A DNA stretch of 64,000 bases from Gracilibacillus massiliensis (GTDB lineage: Bacteria; Bacillota; Bacilli; Bacillales; Amphibacillaceae), in NCBI RefSeq assembly GCF_001458115.1, contig NZ_CZRP01000013.1:1504779-1568778 (forward strand), given 5' to 3'. Shown piece by piece: positions 52,783 through 61,699 of the stretch (the stretch's first letter is position 1; every line of letters starts with the position of its first letter). A program made the position numbers and the translations under genes. The notes below the pieces were generated by a model. The model made no database searches. It saw only the letters and a list, made by a program, of their open reading frames with translations, and had not been told where the DNA came from.

Positions 52783-54123
52783 GTGAAGGATTTTTTTAAA
52801 AAAGTAAGTGTTTTGATAATGATTACATTATTAATGCTTACTACATATTCAATGACTAACATTTCAGTACAGGCTGCAGAGACTATTGAAGTAGAGGCGG
52901 AATCTGCTATTATAGTGGATGCCAAAACAGGTAAGATTTTATATGAGAAACAATCTGATTTAAAATTACCTCCAGCTAGTATGACGAAAATGATGACAGA
53001 ATACTTAGTATTAGAAGCAATTAATGAAGGTCAAATCAGCTGGGAAACAACTACTCAAATTAGTGATTATGCGTATTGGCTATCATCCAATACTAGTTTT
53101 TCCGGTATTGGGTTAATTCAAGATAAAAACTATACCGTTCGCCAGCTGTATGAAGGAATGGCGATTATTTCCGATAATGCTACAACGGTTGCTTTAGCAG
53201 AGTTAGTGGTAGGATCGGAAGGCGAATTTGTTAAAATGATGAATGAAAAAGCAGAAGAAATGGGACTTCAGGAATATAAATTTGTTAACTCTACAGGGTT
53301 ATCTAATCCAGATTTAGGTGAATATCATCCTGAAGGAACAGAGCCAAATGCAGACAACTTACTTTCAGCAAGATCTGCCGCTTTGTTAGCATATCACCTA
53401 GTCCAAGATTATCCAGAAGCTTTGGATTTTTCAAGTACGATGCGATCTGAATTGGACAATAGAGAATTGCAGAATCTGAACTGGATGCTACCTTGGGAAG
53501 ATAACAACTTTACGCAATATTATTATGAAGGTATAGACGGATTAAAAACAGGTCATACGGATGCGGCTGGTTACTGTTTTACAGGAACAGCGCAACAAGG
53601 CGATCGTCGCTTAATTACAGTGGTGATGAAAGCTGATTCAGAAGGTTCTCGCTTTGTACAAACTCAAAAATTAATGGAATATGGTTTTACGCAATTCGAA
53701 ACAACAGAATTATTTCCAGCAGGCTATCAACTGGAAGAAGAGTCTATTCTACCTGTTGCAAAAGGTAAAGAAAAAGAAGTAGAAATAGCAACTGCTGAAC
53801 CTTTAGAAACAATGATTAAAAGTGGAGAAGAAGAGCAATATACGATTAATTATCAAATTGATGAGGACAAGCTAGATGAAGACGGAAGCTTAATCGCACC
53901 AATTGAATCTGGTGAGAAAATTGGAGAGGCCATTCTTCAGTATTCCGGTGATGTAGATAACGGTTATGTAGAAGGAGATGGCAGCGAGCAAAGAGTTGAT
54001 TTAGTTACTACAAGTGCCGTAGAGAAATCCAATTGGTTTATGTTATCCTTAGGAGCTATCGGTGACTTTTTTAGTTCTATTTTCTCAACTGTAGTAGATT
54101 TCTTTAAAGGTCTATTTGCTTAA
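52783..54123 (+). CDS. dacA: D-alanyl-D-alanine carboxypeptidase (PBP5 type)
   Basis: DacA trims the terminal D-Ala of peptidoglycan stem peptides. The 446 residues show a signal peptide, the SxxK motif in PPASMTKMMTEY, SDN in AIISDNATTVA, KTG in GLKTGHTDAAGY, the PBP5 C-terminal domain, and a C-terminal amphipathic anchor (FFSSIFSTVVDFFKGLFA). The start is GTG after GGAGG. A single gene, by its usual neighbour guaB. Confidence 0.95.
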   Translation: MKDFFKKVSVLIMITLLMLTTYSMTNISVQAAETIEVEAESAIIVDAKTGKILYEKQSDLKLPPASMTKMMTEYLVLEAINEGQISWETTTQISDYAYWLSSNTSFSGIGLIQDKNYTVRQLYEGMAIISDNATTVALAELVVGSEGEFVKMMNEKAEEMGLQEYKFVNSTGLSNPDLGEYHPEGTEPNADNLLSARSAALLAYHLVQDYPEALDFSSTMRSELDNRELQNLNWMLPWEDNNFTQYYYEGIDGLKTGHTDAAGYCFTGTAQQGDRRLITVVMKADSEGSRFVQTQKLMEYGFTQFETTELFPAGYQLEEESILPVAKGKEKEVEIATAEPLETMIKSGEEEQYTINYQIDEDKLDEDGSLIAPIESGEKIGEAILQYSGDVDNGYVEGDGSEQRVDLVTTSAVEKSNWFMLSLGAIGDFFSSIFSTVVDFFKGLFA

Positions 54124-54230
54124 TATAAATCCTATGGAAGCAGTTGGCATTTGAGAAATATTTGTTATATAATGTATTAGGAATACAACGTATTTATATA
54201 GAGTAGAGATCATTTAGGAGGAACAAAAGA

Positions 54231-55115
54231 ATGTCTAAAATAGGTACAGATCGAGTAAAAAGAGGTATGGCAGAAATGCAAAAAGGCGGCGTCATTATGG
54301 ACGTTGTTAATGCAGAACAAGCAAAAATCGCTGAAGAAGCAGGCGCAGTAGCCGTTATGGCATTAGAACGAGTACCATCAGATATTCGTGCAGCAGGTGG
54401 AGTTGCTCGTATGGCAGACCCAACTATTGTTGAAGAAGTAATGAATGCCGTGTCTATTCCAGTAATGGCAAAAGCTCGTATTGGTCATATTGTAGAAGCG
54501 CGTGTACTAGAATCAATGGGTGTCGATTATTTAGATGAGAGTGAAGTACTAACACCTGCTGATGAAGTATACCATTTAAATAAAAGAGATTTCACGGTTC
54601 CATTTGTGTGTGGTTGTCGAAATCTAGGTGAAGCAGCTCGCCGTATTGGTGAAGGTACTTCGATGTTACGTACAAAAGGTGAGCCAGGTACAGGAAACAT
54701 CGTGGAAGCAGTTCGTCATATGCGTGAAGTAAATGGACAAGTTCGCCAACTCGTAAATATGTCAGTAGATGAAGTGATGACATATGCTAAAGAATTAGGT
54801 GCACCATATGAAGTTTTATTAGATATTAAAGAAAATGGTCGCTTGCCTGTTGTTAACTTTGCTGCAGGTGGTATTGCAACACCAGCAGATGCTGCATTAA
54901 TGATGCAACTAGGTGCTGATGGTGTATTTGTCGGATCTGGTATCTTTAAATCAGATAATCCTGCCAACTTCGCAAGAGCGATTGTAGAAGCAACAACACA
55001 TTATGAAGACTACGAATTAATTGCAAAAGTATCAAAAGGAATTGGTACAGCGATGAAAGGTTTAGAAATCGGCACAATTGCTCCCGAAGAACGTATGCAA
55101 GATCGTGGTTGGTAA
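54231..55115 (+). CDS. pdxS: Pyridoxal 5'-phosphate synthase subunit PdxS
   Basis: PdxS condenses ribose 5-phosphate, glyceraldehyde 3-phosphate and ammonia from PdxT to give PLP. The 294-residue barrel includes the active lysine region [20 protein letters not shown] and [23 protein letters not shown] precedes the start. pdxT follows 20 bases later. Confidence 0.97.
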   Translation: MSKIGTDRVKRGMAEMQKGGVIMDVVNAEQAKIAEEAGAVAVMALERVPSDIRAAGGVARMADPTIVEEVMNAVSIPVMAKARIGHIVEARVLESMGVDYLDESEVLTPADEVYHLNKRDFTVPFVCGCRNLGEAARRIGEGTSMLRTKGEPGTGNIVEAVRHMREVNGQVRQLVNMSVDEVMTYAKELGAPYEVLLDIKENGRLPVVNFAAGGIATPADAALMMQLGADGVFVGSGIFKSDNPANFARAIVEATTHYEDYELIAKVSKGIGTAMKGLEIGTIAPEERMQDRGW

Positions 55116-55135
55116 GTAGTGAGGAGTAAAAGGTA

Positions 55136-55705
55136 ATGGTTAAAATAGGAGTATTAGGCTTACAAGGGGCTATTCCAGAGCATGTTCGTTCTGTGGAAGC
55201 AACAGGCGCACAAGCTATGGTTATCAAACATAAAGAACAATTAGACGAAATAGATGGATTGATCATCCCTGGCGGCGAAAGTACAACGATGAGACGCTTA
55301 ATCGATAAATATGACTTTTTTGATGCTTTAGTAGATTTCGGCAAAAATGGCAAGCCTATTTTTGGAACATGTGCAGGATTAATTTTACTTGCTAATCAAA
55401 TTGTTGGACAAGAAACGAATCATCTTGCTTTAATGGATATCAAAGTTGAACGAAATGCGTTTGGACGACAAAAAGAATCGTTTGAAACAGAACTTGAGAT
55501 AAAAGGTGTAGCTGACGATTTTGAAGCAGTCTTTATCCGTGCCCCATATATTGCAGAGGTAGGTCCAGAAGTGGAAGTGTTAGCTACTTATAATGATAAC
55601 ATTGTAGCAGCACGACAAGGTCATTACTTATGTAGTGCCTTCCATCCAGAATTAACAGATGATCATCGTCTAACTGAATATTTTGTCAAGATGGTGAAAA
55701 ACTAA
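55136..55705 (+). CDS. pdxT: Pyridoxal 5'-phosphate synthase glutaminase PdxT
   Basis: PdxT releases ammonia from glutamine for PdxS. The 189 residues show IGVLGLQGA, the cysteine in [11 protein letters not shown] near residue 79, and the His-Glu pair in AFHPELTDD near residue 170. GAGGAG lies in the 20-base gap after pdxS. Confidence 0.97.
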   Translation: MVKIGVLGLQGAIPEHVRSVEATGAQAMVIKHKEQLDEIDGLIIPGGESTTMRRLIDKYDFFDALVDFGKNGKPIFGTCAGLILLANQIVGQETNHLALMDIKVERNAFGRQKESFETELEIKGVADDFEAVFIRAPYIAEVGPEVEVLATYNDNIVAARQGHYLCSAFHPELTDDHRLTEYFVKMVKN

Positions 55706-55734
55706 TAAGATATTAATAACAATATAATGTAAAG

Positions 55735-55973
55735 CGATGAAAGGAAACAGTAACTTATTCTTTTTATTCAAGAGAGCCGGTGGCTGGTGTGAATCGGTAT
55801 AAAAAATAAGTGAATCCATCCTTGAGTAGTATACGGAAAAATCAAGTACGTATATTCGGTGACAAACCGTTATCCAAAACGAAGCCGGGAGAAGTCTATT
55901 CTCCAATCAGGGTGGTATCGCGGGAAAACTCTCGTCCCTACTAATAATATTAGTAAGGATGGGGGTTTTTTAT
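55735..55973 (+). promoter_or_regulatory. T-box leader of serS (serine specifier)
   Basis: The leader shows stem I elements (AGAGAGCCGGTGGCTGGTG), a specifier region GTGAATCCATCC that offers the serine codon TCC, the T-box AGGGTGGTATCGCGGG (55909-55924), and a terminator ending in GGGGGTTTTTTA. Uncharged tRNA-Ser would stabilise the antiterminator. The usual short path from terminator to gene is broken by a 343-bp insertion. Confidence 0.92.
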
Positions 55974-56007
55974 ATTCAGTAATGATTTTGAAGCAGTAAG
56001 TAGACAC

Positions 56008-56350
56008 AAACTGCGAAGTAATGAAAACTTTGTCATGTAAAGAATAATGATGAGTGGATTACCAGCGCTACGGAAAAACACTCCCTTTCCGGGGGCACGG
56101 CCTCAGCTAACTTTGAAAAGAAAGACACTTTTCAAAGTGGATCTTCAGCTCGTGCTGTTCCCCCAGGAGTGTCACATTTTTCCTCCGCTTTGTAAAGATC
56201 TCTGTTCAGGTAAGATGAAATAAGCATTCATATCAATATTCTAGCAATTACTTTATTTGTAGAACATTACTAAAGCGAAGTAAATGGACGGAGCTTTTTC
56301 ATTCCACTCATCAAAATTTCAAAGTGAGCAGTACAGGTACTTCGCAGTTT
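56008..56350. mobile_element. TIR-bounded composite repeat element, copy 2 (343 bp, in the serS leader)
   Basis: It begins AAACTGCGAAGTA and ends TACTTCGCAGTTT, perfect 13-bp inverted termini. It carries hairpin copy E4 and matches both ends of the element at 39196-39644. It lies between the T-box terminator and the serS ribosome binding site. No target duplication is obvious. Confidence 0.75.
56058..56185 (-). repeat. Large hairpin repeat, copy E4
   Basis: CAG/CTAA/CTTTGAAAAG faces CTTTTCAAAG/TGGAT/CTTCAG. It is very similar to E3, but the apical stem differs with pairing kept. Outer arms CACTCC and GGAGTG also pair. Confidence 0.8.
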
Positions 56351-56391
56351 AGTTTCATTACGATGTTAATATACTAAAGGAGGTTTTTTAT

Positions 56392-57666
56392 ATGTTAGAT
56401 ATGAAAATGTTACGTAAGAATTTTGCTGAGGTGAAAGAGAAGTTGGCGCATAGAGGGGAGAACTTAAGTGATTTAGATCGCTTTGGTGACTTAGATGCGA
56501 AAAGAAGGGAATTAATCGCAGAAACTGAGCAACTAAAAGCGAAACGAAATGAAGTATCCCAAAAAATTTCACAGCTAAAAAAGGAAAAGAAAGATGCCGA
56601 TGGTATGATCACAGAAATGCGTGAAGTTGGGGATCGCATAAAAACCATTGATCAGGAACTTAAACAGGTAGAAGACGAATTAGAAGTACTTATGTTATCA
56701 ATCCCAAATATTCCACATGAATCAACACCAATTGGTGAAACAGAGGATGATAATGTAGAAGTACGAAAATGGGGAGAAGTTCCAAACGTTAACTTTGAAG
56801 AAAAAGCGCATTGGGATTTAGCAACAGAATTAGACATCTTAGATTTTGAAAGAGCAGCAAAAGTAACCGGAAGCCGTTTTGTTTTCTACAAAGGATTAGG
56901 TGCTAGATTAGAACGTGCGCTCATGAATTTTATGATGGACTTACATGCCGATGAACATGGCTATCAAGAGATGCTGCCACCGTATATGGTGAATCGCACA
57001 AGCATGACAGGAACAGGACAATTACCTAAATTTGAAGAAGATGCTTTTAAACTAGAGGACTGGGACTATTTCTTGGTACCAACAGCAGAGGTGCCTGTAA
57101 CCAACTATTATCGTGAAGAAATTCTAAAAGCAGAAGTGTTGCCTCAAAAGTTCACTGCATTTAGTGGGAGTTTCCGTTCAGAAGCAGGTTCTGCAGGAAG
57201 AGATACACGAGGATTAATTCGTCAGCATCAATTTAATAAAGTAGAGCTTGTTCAATTTGTGAAACCAGAGGATTCTTATGATGTATTAGAAGAGTTAACA
57301 GGTCATGCGGAGAAAGTGTTACAATTATTAAACTTACCTTATCGCGTGATGAGTATGTGTACAGGTGATTTAGGATTTACAGCTGCCAAGAAATACGATA
57401 TTGAAGTATGGATGCCAAGTAATGAGACCTACCGTGAGATTTCTTCTTGTTCTAATTTTGAAGATTTTCAAGCAAGACGTGCAGGTATTCGCTTCCGTCG
57501 TGAGGAAAAAGGAAAACCAGAATTTGTCCATACCTTAAATGGTTCAGGTTTAGCGATTGGTAGAACTGTTTCTGCGATTCTTGAAAATTACCAACAAGTA
57601 GATGGTACCATTAAAATACCAGAAGTATTAGTTCCTTACATGGGTGGGAAAACAGTAATCAAATAG
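56392..57666 (+). CDS. serS: Seryl-tRNA synthetase
   Basis: SerS charges tRNA-Ser. The 424 residues begin with the tRNA-binding coiled coil (about 30-100), then the class II core with [20 protein letters not shown] near residue 263 and motif 3 [27 protein letters not shown] lies 11 bases before the ATG. It is under T-box control with an insertion in the leader. A tRNA-Ser gene follows. Confidence 0.97.
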   Translation: MLDMKMLRKNFAEVKEKLAHRGENLSDLDRFGDLDAKRRELIAETEQLKAKRNEVSQKISQLKKEKKDADGMITEMREVGDRIKTIDQELKQVEDELEVLMLSIPNIPHESTPIGETEDDNVEVRKWGEVPNVNFEEKAHWDLATELDILDFERAAKVTGSRFVFYKGLGARLERALMNFMMDLHADEHGYQEMLPPYMVNRTSMTGTGQLPKFEEDAFKLEDWDYFLVPTAEVPVTNYYREEILKAEVLPQKFTAFSGSFRSEAGSAGRDTRGLIRQHQFNKVELVQFVKPEDSYDVLEELTGHAEKVLQLLNLPYRVMSMCTGDLGFTAAKKYDIEVWMPSNETYREISSCSNFEDFQARRAGIRFRREEKGKPEFVHTLNGSGLAIGRTVSAILENYQQVDGTIKIPEVLVPYMGGKTVIK

Positions 57667-57705
57667 AGTGAGACTCAACGATCATTAGCACTCTGATAAA
57701 TATTT

Positions 57706-57739
57706 TCGCGATTATCAAAAAAAATTCAGATAATCGCGA
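57706..57739. other. Perfect hairpin after serS
   Basis: TCGCGATTATC and GATAATCGCGA pair perfectly around a 12-base loop rich in A. No T run follows; it may still protect or end the serS transcript. Confidence 0.5.
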
Positions 57740-57798
57740 GAATTCCATTGACTCTTTTTAATGTGTATGCTATATTATTACTTGTCGTTAGCAATCAA

Positions 57799-57891
57799 GG
57801 AGGAATACCCAAGTCTGGCTGAAGGGATCGGTCTTGAAAACCGACAGGGGTGTCAAAGCCCGCGGGGGTTCGAATCCCTCTTCCTCCTCCA
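57799..57891 (+). tRNA. tRNA-Ser (anticodon TGA)
   Basis: The acceptor arm GGAGGAA pairs with TTCCTCC, the anticodon loop is CTTGAAA with anticodon TGA, a long variable arm (CAGGGG...CCCGCGG region) marks the serine type, and GGTTCGAATCC is the T arm. CCA is encoded at 57889-57891. The discriminator base (57888) is T, where G is usual for serine tRNAs. Confidence 0.95.
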
Positions 57892-57926
57892 TTTATCTGA
57901 ACACAAAATTGGAGATTATATATAAC

Positions 57927-57957
57927 AAAAATCGTTATCACTGGATAACGATTTTTT
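57927..57957 (+). terminator. Terminator after tRNA-Ser
   Basis: AAAAATCGTTATC pairs with GATAACGATTTTT, followed by T. Confidence 0.8.
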
Positions 57958-58010
57958 TATTATCTATAATGTACTCATAACCACTATACATAAATAAAGG
58001 ATGATTTATA

Positions 58011-58832
58011 ATGGAAAAAAGCGTAGCATTTCTTGGTGCTGGATCGATGGCTGAAGCAATCATTGCTGGCATGACATCTAATAAAATTGTACCAGCTCAG
58101 CAAATAGTGGCAACGAATCACTCCAACAAGAGCAGACTATCAGAATTAGCAAAGATGTACCAGATTAGAACATCACAAGACAGAAAAGAAGTGATTGAGC
58201 AAAGTGATGTCCTTATTTTAGCGATGAAACCGAAGGATATTAAAGTAGCTACAACAGAGTTAAAACCATTACTAACCGAGGATAAAATTATTGTTTCGCT
58301 GTTAGCAGGTATCTCGACTTCATTTATTGAACAACAATTAGAAACAAAAAATCCGGTGATACGTGTTATGCCGAATACCTCTGCAATGATCGGAGAATCT
58401 GCAACAACGATTGCTGCTGGATTGCATGCAAGCAAGGAACAAGTCCACATGATCGAAGAGTTAATGACAGCTATCGGTACGACAACGGTAATTAATGAAG
58501 AGGATATGGACGCTTTTACTGCTTTAGCGGGTAGTGGCCCAGCTTTCTATTATTTTATGGTAGAAGCGATCGAGCAATTTGCAGATGAAAAAGGACTTGA
58601 TCAGGAAATTGCCAAACCATTAATGGTACAAACGATTAAAGGTGTCGCAAAAATGCTGGACGTTTCAGAAGATTCTCCACAAACGTTGCGTGAAAAAATC
58701 ACCAGTCCTGGTGGCACAACAGAAGCAGGTGTGCAAACCTTGGCGGATCATCACTTCCAGCAAACAATTAAAGCATGTTTAAATCAAGCAACAGAGAGAT
58801 CGAAAGAACTACGTGAATTATTTGAAAAATAA
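58011..58832 (+). CDS. proC: Pyrroline-5-carboxylate reductase
   Basis: ProC reduces pyrroline-5-carboxylate to proline with NAD(P)H. The 273 residues show the Rossmann loop FLGAGSMAEAIIAGM, VMPNTSAMIG, LAGSGPAFYYFM and SPGGTTEAGVQTL. AAAGGATGA precedes the start. It stands alone between two tRNA genes. Proline is a major compatible solute in halotolerant Bacillaceae, but salt control is not shown here. Confidence 0.95.
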   Translation: MEKSVAFLGAGSMAEAIIAGMTSNKIVPAQQIVATNHSNKSRLSELAKMYQIRTSQDRKEVIEQSDVLILAMKPKDIKVATTELKPLLTEDKIIVSLLAGISTSFIEQQLETKNPVIRVMPNTSAMIGESATTIAAGLHASKEQVHMIEELMTAIGTTTVINEEDMDAFTALAGSGPAFYYFMVEAIEQFADEKGLDQEIAKPLMVQTIKGVAKMLDVSEDSPQTLREKITSPGGTTEAGVQTLADHHFQQTIKACLNQATERSKELRELFEK

Positions 58833-58891
58833 CACCAAAGTCTTGCTTTTTCTTTTCGTTTCTTTCATAATATCTTTTGTAGCGTTATTAA

Positions 58892-58964
58892 GGCCCTATA
58901 GCTCAGGGGATAGAGCGTTAGTTTCCTAAACTATGCGTCGCAGGTTCGAATCCTGCTAGGGCCG
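58892..58964 (+). tRNA. tRNA-Arg (anticodon CCT)
   Basis: GGCCCTA pairs with TAGGGCC, the anticodon loop is TTCCTAA with anticodon CCT, and CAGGTTCGAATCCTG forms the T arm. The discriminator is G. CCA is not encoded (GTTTT follows). 73 bases. Confidence 0.95.
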
Positions 58965-59004
58965 TTTTAAATTGAATAAGTTCTTGAATTATTTGCTGGA
59001 AGCA

Positions 59005-59148
59005 TTACTTAAACAGTTTCCTAAGCAATCTCCCAGTGATCTTCCCCCCTACACGTCTTCCCGTTCGATGTTTTACTCTACCTTTTCGAACGGCATTTAC
59101 ATCATTATAAACTCTAAGTAGCCTGTATATTTTAGACTTGAGACTCAT
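59005..59148 (-). CDS. Small basic hypothetical protein (47 aa)
   Basis: A short frame with a very strong ribosome binding site (AAAAGGAGG, nine bases before ATG). The product reads MSLKSKIYRLLRVYNDVNAV and continues with RKGRVKHRTGRRVGGKITGR and LLRKLFK. It is extremely basic, with no acidic residue after position 16. I do not recognise a characterised family. It lies 40 bases beyond the small membrane gene of the germination operon and may be the last gene of that operon. A DNA- or membrane-binding role in spores is only a guess. Confidence 0.7.
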   Translation of the reverse strand: MSLKSKIYRLLRVYNDVNAVRKGRVKHRTGRRVGGKITGRLLRKLFK

Positions 59149-59188
59149 AAGTGACTACCTCCTTTTTAATAGGTCCACCCAATTGTGA

Positions 59189-59353
59189 TTATCTCCATAT
59201 ATAAAAGCATACAAAAATAAATAAGACAAAAGGAATTACGGAAAATATAGCTATACTACCTGTTTTATTTCCTTCTTTTAACGTTTCTAAACCATGTACG
59301 ATATTTCGATAGATTACAAATAACATGATAATTATTATAAGAATAAGCGGCAT
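59189..59353 (-). CDS. Small membrane protein of the germination operon (54 aa)
   Basis: The ATG follows the gerC stop by one base (TAAGATG). The product has two hydrophobic helices (PLILIIIIMLFVIYR and AIFSVIPFVLFIFVCFYI) separated by a short polar turn (NIVHGLETLKEGNKTGS). Small two-helix proteins accompany several ger operons in spore formers (the GerD/GerAD-like subunits), so it may join the GerA complex. That role is inferred from position and topology. Confidence 0.7.
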   Translation of the reverse strand: MPLILIIIIMLFVIYRNIVHGLETLKEGNKTGSIAIFSVIPFVLFIFVCFYIWR

Positions 59354-59354
59354 C

Positions 59355-60599
59355 TTAATCCCTCACATCACCTAAGTTTGAATCATTAATCATTTTTCCG
59401 AATTCCAACTTGTCCATCTCATACGTAACGTTGATTTTAGCATTTGGATAAATATTTTTATGCCAGTCTGCATCTTCGTATTCTTTTATGTCTTTGAAAT
59501 GTTTTCTAACATATAAAGACCAGTAAAAAGCATCAGATTTATAAATTTCCTGTGTTTTCTTAATTAATGCATTCGTTTTTTCCTCCAACCTTTGTACAAT
59601 TGCTTCCTCCAATGCTTGTTGATCTTCTTGATTCTGTGAGTACTTTATTAAACTCGGAATAGCAATAACTTCTACTTGAAAGGAAATGTTCACGTCAATC
59701 TCAGTTGGTTTATTCTTGTAATAATTCATCTTAATAATAGGTTCCTTTTTTTGAGAATAATCATAGGAAATACGATATTCAGGCATTTTAGGGTCTGGAA
59801 TAGTTGCCACATAATCCTCCATATCTAACGTTCGATCCAACATTTGGGCTAATCTTGTTTCTTCTCCATTAATAATATCAATCATCTGTCCTTCTTTAAA
59901 TACAGCAGAACCCATAAATTGTGTAGGTGACCCACCTATTTGCGGAATCTCACCTGCAATATATTTATCCTCAAATCCCTCTGTATTCTTTTTTTGGTCG
60001 GATTGTTCTGTTGTTGCATAAATAGCTAAAAATAAATCAGCGTCCCCCTCCGTAATTTGAAAGAAACGGTGTATGGTGGCTTCTGGGATAATTCCTGTTT
60101 GTACCGCTCTATTCAGCATGAATTGATAATATTTATGTGGTCGTTTTTCCATGATCGGTTTGTTATTGTTGATAAAATCAGTTGCCTTTTCTTTTGAAAC
60201 CAACATTTGTACACTACGTCTTATTTGTGGTGTTCTAGAGGCAGATTGAATCACTCGCATGAAATCTTCTGATTGAGCTAATTCTTCTGAGATGACAATG
60301 ATTTTCGTGTGATCCAAGGTAATTTTTTTAGATACAAAAGAATTAGCCGTATAGGTTGCACTTAAGATGTCAGCGCCATTGACTGTAACAATTTCTGTCG
60401 GAGGTTCATCGGGTCCACTTTGCACAGAAGCAGACCCTACTTCAGGATTTGCAATTTGATAAGTAAATGAATAAACCCCTTTTTGCTCTGTACTGTCAAT
60501 ACCAATTGCTATGACATAGGATTGCTGTTCTAATTCAATACGGTCAAAACATCCTGATAAAAGCAAAGTAAATATAAAAAAAACGATTATTCTTCTCAT
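59355..60599 (-). CDS. gerC: Spore germination lipoprotein, Ger(x)C family
   Basis: This is the C subunit of a nutrient germinant receptor in the spore inner membrane. The 414 residues start MRRIIVFFIFTLLLSGCFD with a lipobox (LLSGC), then the GerAC N-terminal domain (FDRIELEQQSYVIAIGID) and C-terminal domain. The ATG at 60599 overlaps the gerB stop by four bases (ATGA); an upstream in-frame start is not used. Confidence 0.92.
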   Translation of the reverse strand: MRRIIVFFIFTLLLSGCFDRIELEQQSYVIAIGIDSTEQKGVYSFTYQIANPEVGSASVQSGPDEPPTEIVTVNGADILSATYTANSFVSKKITLDHTKIIVISEELAQSEDFMRVIQSASRTPQIRRSVQMLVSKEKATDFINNNKPIMEKRPHKYYQFMLNRAVQTGIIPEATIHRFFQITEGDADLFLAIYATTEQSDQKKNTEGFEDKYIAGEIPQIGGSPTQFMGSAVFKEGQMIDIINGEETRLAQMLDRTLDMEDYVATIPDPKMPEYRISYDYSQKKEPIIKMNYYKNKPTEIDVNISFQVEVIAIPSLIKYSQNQEDQQALEEAIVQRLEEKTNALIKKTQEIYKSDAFYWSLYVRKHFKDIKEYEDADWHKNIYPNAKINVTYEMDKLEFGKMINDSNLGDVRD

Positions 60600-61681
60600 T
60601 TTAAATCTCCCTTTCCCCAGGCAATCCCCCATAACAAATATGGAAGAACAATAAAAAAGGGTGACATAATCGTTAGCAATGTTTCACGAAGGATTAATTC
60701 ATTGATTACCGCATTAAAGGGTAATAGACCGAGCATTATGACCAGAAAACTAAAAGGTAGCAAGAGTGGTTCAAAATTACGAATCGCAAATAGCTCGCCG
60801 AATATCCATGTGGCAAGATAAATAAAAATGATAAATTTTAAGAAAGCAGCGAACAACCAAAATACCATAAAAAGTGTTTCAATATTGGTGAAAAAGCGGC
60901 CAAAATTTAAAAATTGTGTTAAATCATGAAAAGGAAATGCGATTTTTCCAATAGAATTATAATCAAAGACGGTGATGTAGACAAAGTAAAATAAAGTAAT
61001 TTCAAAAATAGTAATGATACTAGCAATGATGATGCCTTTAGAGAACATCGAGGACGACTTTGTTACTTTATAGGCGATTAATAAGAAGAACAATTCGGCA
61101 AAAAGAGATGCTTTCTTTACGCCTTCCGTTACGATATTGAAAAGTCCTGATCCAAAAATAGGGAATACTCGTTGCATAACGATCTCTCCTAATGAAAGTA
61201 GGATGACCAATGAAGCAGAAATTTTTATAACGGTTAAGAAAATCCATGACGTTTCTCCAATTACCTCTATGCCTTTCTTAGCCCCAAAAAATACGATGCC
61301 GATGAATATGAAAAATATAACTATTGTAGGAGATTTAGGGAAATACAGCAGTTTTATTTGTTCGATATAATTACGGCTATCCAACGTGATAGTGAAAAAG
61401 GCGAATAAAAAAATGAATAACCCTAATATTTTACCTATCCATTTCCCGGTAATGGCTTCCATTAATTCTACGAGATTTTTATCGCGGTATTTTTTTAGTA
61501 GATAAAGCATAATTAAAAAACCTGGAAACATACAAATAAAAGATAACAGTGGAATCAGCCAGAAACCATTTTGTGCTTCTTGTGCTAATAAAGACGGCGT
61601 AGAGTCAGATAATTTAATGCCAACTAAAAGAAGCGTCATTGCTGCTATTTCTTTTATTCGTAAATATCCATTGTTTTGCAT
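60596..61681 (-). CDS. gerB: Spore germination permease, GerAB family
   Basis: This is the B subunit, an amino acid permease-like protein of 361 residues with ten membrane helices that forms the germinant-binding site in receptors of this type. The N-terminus (YLRIKEIAAMTLLLVGIKLSDSTP) is typical. The germinant cannot be told from sequence. It lies between gerA (18-base gap) and gerC (overlap). Confidence 0.92.
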   Translation of the reverse strand: MQNNGYLRIKEIAAMTLLLVGIKLSDSTPSLLAQEAQNGFWLIPLLSFICMFPGFLIMLYLLKKYRDKNLVELMEAITGKWIGKILGLFIFLFAFFTITLDSRNYIEQIKLLYFPKSPTIVIFFIFIGIVFFGAKKGIEVIGETSWIFLTVIKISASLVILLSLGEIVMQRVFPIFGSGLFNIVTEGVKKASLFAELFFLLIAYKVTKSSSMFSKGIIIASIITIFEITLFYFVYITVFDYNSIGKIAFPFHDLTQFLNFGRFFTNIETLFMVFWLFAAFLKFIIFIYLATWIFGELFAIRNFEPLLLPFSFLVIMLGLLPFNAVINELILRETLLTIMSPFFIVLPYLLWGIAWGKGDLK

Positions 61682-61699
61682 GATGCTTCACCCCATACC

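Noticed and set aside
56008-56350. Serine-related second riboswitch in the serS leader
   Set aside because: The structured DNA here is shared with a copy beside oriC that has no link to serine, so it is a repeat element and not a serS-specific regulator.
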